Assembly: GCA_031273285.1 (NCBI GenBank)
Contig: JAISSE010000126.1
Coordinates: 1 to 5,889 of the forward strand
DNA from: Prevotellaceae bacterium
GTDB lineage: Bacteria; Bacteroidota; Bacteroidia; Bacteroidales; UBA932
Direction: 5' to 3'
DNA length: 5,889 bases
In this document: positions 1 to 5,889 of the stretch, piece by piece
How positions within the stretch are numbered: the first letter of the stretch is position 1
Layout: each line of letters begins with the position of its first letter
Position numbers and translations under genes: made by a program
The notes under the pieces: model-generated
Seen by the model: the letters and a program-made list of their open reading frames with translations, nothing else
Databases searched by the model: none
Told to the model about the DNA's origin: nothing

Positions 1-1303
<1,303 letters not shown>

Positions 1304-1322
<19 letters not shown>

Positions 1323-4300
1323 GTTTTAACCGATTTATTAATCCATACAATTATACAAACAATCAACCCCAAAAGCAGAACAAATGCCGACAGGGCTACT
1401 CCGACGCTTATGTGCGCCACGCCGACGCTTACCCCCGCCAGCGCTCCCACTGCTCCGGTTACGACGGCACAGAGCGGAACGATACGGTTTTCGGCGATGA
1501 GCAGACGTGCTATTCGCGACGTCGAAAAACCCAGCGCCCGACAAAGGCGTATCTGCTCTCTGCGCGATACCAAATCCTTTTTAAGTATGATGACGAAACT
1601 CATGATGCCGAGTAACAGTCCCAGACCGCCCAGCGTAAGGAAGATAGTGAGGTAGGTGTCGATTACGCTGTTAAATTCCCGTAACCGTCCGGCGGTGGTG
1701 GAAACTCTGACGCCGTATTCGTGCATTGCCTGTTCTATCAGCCGTTTGGTTTCCGCCGTCTTCTGCACGTCGGTTTTAAAAAGAATGATTTCGCTTCCCG
1801 CCGCTTCGCTCCATATTTCCGAAAAGAGATGTATGTCCATCATCAGGTTGCCCTGAAAGACGGTATTGTCCAGAGTGCCTGCCAGCAGAAGGCTGACGGT
1901 GCGGTCGCCCGCATCGTAACGAACGGTATCGCCAAGTTTCCGCATCAGGCTCCACGTGAGAACCGTCTCGTCTATCAAAACGGGATATACATTGTCGGAT
2001 GTCGTTTTACGCAAAGCGGCGAATGTGTCCGTATCTTCGGGAAAGATGGTGTTCAACAGACGAAATCCGCTGTTTTGAACCGACAGCATATCGACGCCAA
2101 GTACCGAAGGCTGCGATACGCGGTTGAGATTAAGGCATCCGGCGTCGTCGGCTCCGTAACGGGTAAGCTGCAGAATCTCGGTGCCGGATGGCAGGTCGGC
2201 AAGCGACAGTTTGCTTCTGCCTTCCGGCGTCGACAGATTGTGATACACCGGTACGGTCGTTTCGCACCACAGCGTGTAGCCTCCCGTAGCGGATACAAGT
2301 TGCGAACCGTCGGAAAAACCCTTGCGATTCAACCCGACCGAAAAAACAAGAAACACGCCGATTGCCAGAGTGAAGAAAGACAGCCGTACCCGCCTGCGAC
2401 CGGCGAGCAAACCTCCCCAAATCCATTTGCTTTCGCCGAAAGTCGCTGCCGGAGCGCCGCGCGAAAGCATCAAATAATCTATCGCAAAGGCGGCAGTTAC
2501 CGTCAGCATCATGCCCGCCGCCATGAAAAAGGCTGTCGAGCGAACATGTATGCCTGCCGCAAGTACCAGAAGGGCAAGACCCGCAATAATTAGTGAACAG
2601 TGAATAGTGGATAGTGAACAGTGATTAGTGAACAGTGAACAGTGATTGGTGGATAGTGAACAGTGATTGGTGGATAGTGAATGTACTTTCGTTTTTCTTT
2701 GTTTGCCGGCAAATCCCGTTAAAATGCGCCGTATGCCCAGAGAAACCGCCGACAGCGAAACAACCGTTCCGGCAAACCATCCTGCTACAATTGTGGTCGG
2801 GTCGGGAAAGAGGATAAATCCGTCGGTATGTGTCGCTCCTTTCCACAAACTGCCCAATAACAGAAGTATCAGCCGGGTGTAGAGTATTCCGGCGAGTATT
2901 CCGGCTAAGGACGCCGCCAGCGTCGCCGGCACCGCTTCGCGCCGGAAGATGCGGATGATACTTTTCCGCGTGTAGCCCAGCGAAACAAGCAGGGTTATTT
3001 CGTCGCGGCGGCGATATATCATTTCCGAAAGCGGAACCAGCAGCAGCAGCAAAGCCGACAGGATGACGAAAAATCCCAGCGAGAGGAAAAGCGAGGCAAA
3101 ATCCACACCTCCGCGTGCCGCTTCCAGCCCCGCTTCGCGTGGATAGATGAGCTGTAATCCGAACATTGCCGCCCCCAGACCGTCCATGTCGGGCGGCGAA
3201 TGAAACCGAACGGCGGTAGCGCTTCCGTAGGCATTGCTCCACCGGTGCCGAACGGCTTTGTAGGGCAGGATTGCTTTCGGCGTTGTCCGGTAGAGCGACC
3301 AGTAATCTTCGTCCTCCTGAGTAATCAGGCTCATGTCGACGGGCAGGTCGCTGTCCCAGTCGGTACAGCGTTCCACGTCGGACAGTCCCGGAAAATCGGC
3401 GCTCAGCCCGGCGTCGGCAATCAGTTCCGCTATGGGAACGATAGCCGCTACTCGTCCCCGCAGGGTATCGACATACAAGGTCTTGAGATTGTCGGTCGTA
3501 TAATAATAAGTGAGACAAATATCGTCGTTCGGTTTCGCGTTCAGCCGTTTTGCGGAATAGTCCGACAGAATAATCTCGTCTTCTTCCAGTGTTTTACCTC
3601 TGTAGGCATCCATAGCCGTAACGAACGAATAGGGAATGCTGCCGGTGTCCGTCCGAATACTGTTGGCAAGATACGAAAACAGCCGGTTTGCGTCGGGGTT
3701 GTTGCGGCAAAGCGTCTGTACGGCTTCCTGCTGAATGAATATCCTGTCGGAAATGATTTCGGTAAAATCATCCTGCACATGTACCCTCATTCCCGCAAAA
3801 GCGGGCGACCATACGGAATCCAGCTCCGCAGCCGAAAACGGTTCAGCCGACAGAAGCAGATTGGCTTTTCCTTCGACATCGAGGATGGAAGCAAGTTCCG
3901 CACGGTTGATAAAGAGATTGTACGGCAGTGTCTGCTCGTTTTTCAGATTGATATTTCCGCCGTCTTCCGCTTCGACAATCCCCCGAAGCGTCAGTCGGGC
4001 TTCCGTAGTATAATTTCCCGTAACAAAGAGCGAACCTGAAGGCGCCAGACCTGTAGCCGGCAGCCGCAGCACAAGGTCTTCGCCGTCCGACAAAGAAAGT
4101 TCGGCGTTCAAAGTTCCGTTGATTAACGCTCCTCCCGAAGGAATCGTTTTATCGTCCACTCCCCACACCTGAACGGGAACAAGTCGCCCCGCATCCGATA
4201 CGAATCCGTTGCTTAGCAGTACCGCTCTTGCCCTGCCTTCGAAAAGCGCTTCGCCGGCAAGGTCGCTTTCAAAGAAAGTATATCGTCCGAACAGTATGGT

Positions 4301-4474
4301 TTCGATATCGCCCAGACGTTCGTGTACCCGTCCGACCAGAGTGGCGCGTACCGATTCGCCCGTCATCAGACTGCCCGTAATGACCGCTACGGTTATCATG
4401 GTTGCCAGAGCTATCAGCCGGTAATACGGTCGGTAGAATCGCAGGTTTTCTTTTATCAGACGTATCCGTTTCAC
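1304..4474 (-). CDS. Large two-domain FtsX-type ABC transporter permease
   Basis: This 1056-residue inner-membrane protein is the permease partner of the ATPase encoded just upstream. I read ten membrane segments: about 17-38, then a long extracytoplasmic domain (about 39-456), 457-482, 514-541 and 559-582, a cytoplasmic linker, a pair at 627-644 and 647-669, 697-716, a second extracytoplasmic domain (about 717-938), and 940-964, 998-1020 and 1021-1045. Each FtsX half has the conserved cytoplasmic stretch after its second helix: RRRDEITLLVSLGYTRKSI (488-506) and SRREQIRLCRALGFSTSRI (970-988). The ten-helix plan resembles YbbP-like permeases, but the protein is much longer than those, mainly through the first extracytoplasmic domain. 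The start is GTG, overlapping the ATPase stop as GTGA; the alternative of a later start would remove the first helix. Residues 598-628 are a seven-residue repeat encoded by a heptanucleotide array. Such permeases serve lipoprotein release, efflux or mechanical signalling; which applies here cannot be read from sequence. Confidence 0.9.
2592..2682. repeat. Intragenic heptanucleotide array, 13 units of AGTGAAC type
   Basis: Thirteen consecutive 7-mers (AGTGAAC, with variants AGTGATT, AGTGAAT, AGTGGAT and GGTGGAT) lie inside the permease gene. They form a higher-order period of 21 bp: four blocks at 2592-2612, 2613-2633, 2634-2654 and 2655-2675, each starting with AGTGAAC, the last two identical, then one extra unit. 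Read leftward, each 21-bp block gives seven codons, so the protein shows SLSTNHC twice, then SLFTNHC and SLSTIHC (residues 599-626), placing His-Cys pairs at 604-605, 611-612, 618-619 and 625-626. The array sits in the cytoplasmic linker just before membrane segment five. Gain or loss of one or two 7-mers would shift the frame; gain or loss of three would only change the linker length. Confidence 0.95.
2882..2905. repeat. 12-bp tandem duplication in the permease gene
   Basis: GAGTATTCCGGC occurs twice head to tail. On the coding strand it gives Ala-Gly-Ile-Leu twice (residues 524-531) in the third membrane segment of the permease. The copies are identical and in frame, so the duplication lengthens the helix by four residues or is an old feature of a small-residue-rich helix. 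The same 12 bases plus a G occur at 210-222 in the glycosyltransferase gene, again coding Ala-Gly-Ile-Leu, which may reflect shared codon use. Confidence 0.8.
4471..4474 (-). other. GTGA stop/start overlap of ATPase and permease genes
   Basis: The TGA stop of the ATPase (4471-4473) and the GTG start of the permease (4472-4474) share four bases. No Shine-Dalgarno sequence is seen ahead of the GTG. Such overlaps usually mean re-initiation by the ribosome finishing the upstream gene, which would tie the amounts of the two transporter subunits together. The GTG start is chosen because it gives the full first membrane helix. Confidence 0.8.
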
Positions 4475-5142
4475 GCGAGTATTCCGTTTTCGAGTGTCAG
4501 TACTGTGTGTGCCGCCGAAGCCGTTTCCGTCGAATGGGTAACCATGAGGATGGTCGTTTTCAGTTCCTCATTGACTTTTCGGAGCAGGGATATGATGTTG
4601 CGCGCGCTGACGGCGTCCAGCTGTCCGGTCGGTTCGTCGGCGAGCAGGAGGGCGGGTTTCATCACCAGAGCGCGGCAGAGCGCCGTCCGTCCCGATTCGC
4701 CGCCCGACAGGGTATGCGGATATTTTGTTTCCAGCGAAGCAATATCGGCAAGCTCCATCAGACGACGGGCATAAGCGATCTGCGACGCATCGGCTTGCTT
4801 TTGCGTCGCCAGCACGGGCAGGAGGATATTGTCCAGCGCCGTATACTGCGGCAGCAGTCGGTGTTCCTGAAAGACAAAACCGATTTTGCGGTTGCGCAAC
4901 CGTGCCCGCTCGTTTTCCGACGTCGGCAGCTGCCTGCCGTCGAAGAGATAGCTCCCCTCATCGGGTAAAAGCAGCAGCCCCAGAATGGAAAGCAGCGTCG
5001 TCTTTCCCGAACCTGAAGCCCCCGTAACGGCGGTAAAATCGCCGGATTCCATCTCCAGATTCACCCCGCGAAGCGTTTCGTTCCGTCTGTTTTCCCCGTC
5101 GGGATAGCTTTTAACAATGTGTGTTAGACTTATAAATGACAT
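4471..5142 (-). CDS. ABC transporter ATP-binding protein, LolD/MacB/YbbA type
   Basis: This 223-residue cytosolic ATPase should dimerise and drive the FtsX-type permease encoded next. All nucleotide-binding motifs are present and in order: Walker A GASGSGKTT (41-49), Q-loop glutamine Q92 in FQEH, ABC signature LSGGE (145-149), Walker B LLLADE (165-170) with catalytic E170, D-loop LD (175-176) and H-loop H203. The length, the FQEHRLLPQYTALDNILLP stretch (91-109) and the ADEPTGQLD sequence (168-176) are typical of the LolD/MacB/YbbA/FtsE group that pairs with FtsX-like permeases. The signature is slightly unusual: LSGGESGR in place of the common LSGGQQQR. It is the first gene of the operon, starting with ATG about 40 nt below a plausible promoter; the leader is AT-rich with no Shine-Dalgarno sequence. 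Family call is secure; the transported substrate is not known. Confidence 0.95.
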   Translation of the reverse strand: MSFISLTHIVKSYPDGENRRNETLRGVNLEMESGDFTAVTGASGSGKTTLLSILGLLLLPDEGSYLFDGRQLPTSENERARLRNRKIGFVFQEHRLLPQYTALDNILLPVLATQKQADASQIAYARRLMELADIASLETKYPHTLSGGESGRTALCRALVMKPALLLADEPTGQLDAVSARNIISLLRKVNEELKTTILMVTHSTETASAAHTVLTLENGILA

Positions 5143-5188
5143 ATCAAACGTTTTTTATTTTTGCCTTCCGTAAACAATTTTTTTTCTG

Positions 5189-5196
5189 CAAAGATA
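5189..5196 (-). promoter_or_regulatory. Bacteroidota-type -7 promoter box of the ABC operon
   Basis: Read leftward the bases are TATCTTTG followed by C, a full match to the TAnnTTTG box used by the primary sigma factor in Bacteroides and relatives. It lies 46 bases upstream of the ATPase start codon, giving an estimated leader of about 40 nt. No good TTTG-like -33 box is seen at the usual distance; that position falls in the degenerate heptamer array at 5205-5232. The -7 box is a sound motif match, but promoter activity is inferred. Confidence 0.6.
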
Positions 5197-5204
5197 GGGA
5201 AATA

Positions 5205-5232
5205 ATTGAGAATGGAGAGTTGAGAGTTGAAA
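5205..5232. repeat. Short degenerate heptamer array, TTGAGAG family
   Basis: Four consecutive 7-mers, ATTGAGA, ATGGAGA, GTTGAGA and GTTGAAA, share the consensus GTTGAGA. This is the reverse complement, in circular permutation, of the CTCTCAA array at 1-52, so the two arrays flank the operon in opposite orientations. The array ends nine bases upstream of the operon -7 box and covers the place where a -33 element would lie. Copy-number change here would alter what is placed against the promoter. The imperfect units suggest an old or decaying array. Confidence 0.8.
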
Positions 5233-5495
5233 GGCGGATTTTGATTCGGAGCATACGGCGAGGATTTTGGGAAGTTAAGAACGACCGAAGGTCTTCAATA
5301 TTGATAACCCTGTGCGCTTCGCCTTCGGCTCGCTTGTACGGGGTAGCGATGATGGGATTTTTGTCGTGCACCCGTTTATTTTTCATAGTTAAAAAACAGG
5401 GAACTCCTAAAAACTCGATTTTTCAAGGCAGACAGATTTTTAAACCGGAGTTTACTAATTGTAAATGAGGATTTAAAAATTGAAGTCGAACGCCG
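5233..5495. other. Non-coding intergenic stretch with stem-loops, possible dispersed repeat
   Basis: No convincing gene is seen here. The main structure is a stem pairing 5307-5316 with 5335-5344 (ten pairs, three of them G-T), with a small GCC-TTC-GGC hairpin (5321-5329) in its loop. Just before it are a GACC-GAA-GGTC hairpin (5283-5293) and the palindrome CAATATTG (5296-5303). Further right an AAAAA/TTTTT stem around 5410-5423 is weak. Base composition changes from GC-rich around 5305-5370 to AT-rich after 5380. The compact stem-loops suggest a small intergenic repeat of the kind found in many copies in Bacteroidales genomes, but this window holds only one copy, so that is inference. Confidence 0.4.
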
Positions 5496-5565
5496 AAAAA
5501 GGCTAAATCTTATTTTGAGGTGCTATGGAGTAAAATTACGACTTTCCCTCTGTTCGGCGTAGCGA

Positions 5566-5638
5566 CAGCCCGAAGGGCTTGATTTTCATAACCGCAGGTC
5601 GATGACCTGCGGTTATGAAAATCAAGCCCTTCGGGCTG
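5566..5638. repeat. 73-nt hairpin with perfect 35-bp arms
   Basis: Bases 5566-5600 are exactly complementary to 5604-5638, leaving a 3-base loop (GAT). The stem holds ACCGCAGGTC near the loop and AGCCCGAAGGGCT near the base, which is itself almost self-complementary, so each arm can also form a small hairpin of its own. No T-run follows on either side, so it is not an ordinary intrinsic terminator. It sits in the middle of the MITE-like element. Arms this perfect suggest recent origin or ongoing correction between the arms, since long perfect palindromes are usually unstable. Confidence 0.95.
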
Positions 5639-5670
5639 CTTGGCGACCTTTTCGTTCGGCGTAGCCATCA

Positions 5671-5694
5671 TTGCTACGGCGCAGCCGGAAGCAA
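5671..5694. repeat. Small hairpin near the right end of the MITE-like element
   Basis: TTGCT (5671-5675) pairs with AGCAA (5690-5694), and inside it CGGC (5677-5680) pairs with GCCG (5684-5687) around a GCA loop, with one unpaired base on the left and two on the right. It directly adjoins the right terminal inverted repeat. No left-hand counterpart is seen, so the element is asymmetric inside. Confidence 0.7.
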
Positions 5695-5801
5695 TAGCAC
5701 CTCAAAATAAGATTTCGCCTTTTTGTCAATTTTTTCACTAAATTTACCGTCGGAAAAATTAAGTAAATTGAAAATTAATTGATTATTATCCAATAAATTA
5801 A

Positions 5802-5889
5802 ATGGACATGAAACGGATTTATATTATCTTATTTGCAATTTTTGCGGGCAATCTGTGTTTTGCGCAGGAGGCTAAGGAGGGGCAACGTG
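5802..5889 (+). CDS. Start of an exported protein, cut by the window edge
   Basis: Only the first 29 codons are present. The N-terminus reads MDMKRIYIILFAIFAG and continues NLCFAQEAKEGQR. This is a standard Sec signal peptide: Lys-Arg, a hydrophobic core of about 13 residues, and a likely cleavage after Ala before Gln, a junction very common in exported Bacteroidota proteins. No lipobox is present, since the Cys is preceded by Gly-Asn-Leu. Two ATG codons fit (5802 and 5808); the second gives the more usual Met-Lys-Arg start, and no Shine-Dalgarno sequence decides between them. The upstream 75 bases are strongly AT-rich, but I find no good -7 box. The gene diverges from the ABC operon. The mature protein lies outside the window, so its function is unknown. 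Confidence 0.75.
   Translation, partial: MDMKRIYIILFAIFAGNLCFAQEAKEGQR

Larger units (their letters stand above)
5496..5724. mobile_element. MITE-like element with 31-bp terminal inverted repeats
   Basis: The left end (5496-5526) and right end (5694-5724) are inverted repeats matching at 30 of 31 positions, the mismatch being at 5504 against 5716. The shared core contains CTTATTTTGAGGTGCTAT. Between them lie a 73-nt hairpin (5566-5638), a smaller hairpin (5671-5694) and a 12-base direct repeat GTTCGGCGTAGC (5552-5563 and 5654-5665). A further 9-bp inverted match outside the ends (5475-5483 and 5726-5734) could extend the stem. There is no open frame of useful size and no transposase, so if mobile the element depends on an enzyme encoded elsewhere. 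I see no clear target-site duplication. The alternatives are a structured RNA or a recombination site. It lies between two divergent genes, which argues against a transcription terminator. Confidence 0.6.

Noticed and set aside
2592..2682. CRISPR array
   Set aside because: The repeats are contiguous 7-mers without spacers and are translated inside a gene.
2625..3518. A leftward 297-codon open frame inside the permease gene
   Set aside because: It is a shadow in another frame, made open by the gene's base composition and the array; its Arg-, Ser- and Gly-rich sequence has no domain features. It stops at a TAA inside the array.
5144..5386. A leftward 80-codon open frame ending two bases before the ATPase start
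   Set aside because: Its sequence contains the operon -7 box and the translated heptamers, and its composition looks like translated non-coding DNA, so a leader gene is unlikely.
5136..5468. A rightward 110-codon open frame across the intergenic region
   Set aside because: It overlaps the start of the ATPase gene and its promoter, runs through the heptamer array and the stem-loop stretch, and shows no recognisable protein pattern.
5566..5638. Intrinsic transcription terminator
   Set aside because: The hairpin is strong, but no T-run follows on either strand and it lies between divergent gene starts, where no transcript needs to end.
5721..5746. TTTTG (5721-5725) and TAAATTTA (5739-5746) as a promoter for the rightward gene
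   Set aside because: Spacing is 13 bases rather than about 19-21, and the -7 match lacks the final G.
5871..5889. AAGGAGG followed by GTG at 5887 as a new translation start
   Set aside because: It is out of frame with the signal-peptide gene, it lies inside that coding region, and Shine-Dalgarno use is weak in this phylum.

Overview
The window looks like chromosomal DNA of a Bacteroidota bacterium, most likely of the order Bacteroidales. The supporting signs are a TAnnTTTG-type -7 box ahead of the operon, AT-rich start regions without Shine-Dalgarno sequences, a rightward gene whose signal peptide ends in the Ala-Gln junction common in this phylum, and heptanucleotide tandem repeats. I cannot name a genus from the sequence.

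Most of the window (positions 39-5142) is one leftward operon of three overlapping genes. In transcription order they are an ABC ATPase of the LolD/MacB/YbbA kind, a very large (1056 aa) FtsX-type permease with two FtsX domains, and a GT4-type glycosyltransferase. ATPase and permease share a GTGA stop/start overlap, and the glycosyltransferase starts 19 nt inside the end of the permease gene, so the three are very probably made together. ATPase plus permease should form an inner-membrane machine that works on an envelope substrate or transmits mechanical force rather than importing small solutes. The glycosyltransferase may modify the substrate or act in the same envelope pathway. The substrate is not visible.

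Three heptanucleotide arrays accompany the operon. One (1-52) supplies the stop codon and last residues of the glycosyltransferase. One (2592-2682) lies inside the permease gene and is translated as a seven-residue repeat between the two FtsX halves. A short degenerate one (5205-5232) lies just upstream of the operon -7 box. The two outer arrays belong to the same TTGAGAG family in opposite orientations.

The divergent intergenic region (5143-5801) holds the operon promoter, a stretch with a wobble-rich stem-loop that may be a dispersed repeat, and a 229-bp MITE-like element (5496-5724). That element has 31-bp terminal inverted repeats and an internal 73-nt hairpin with perfect 35-bp arms. A rightward gene for an exported protein starts at about 5802 and runs off the window after its signal peptide.
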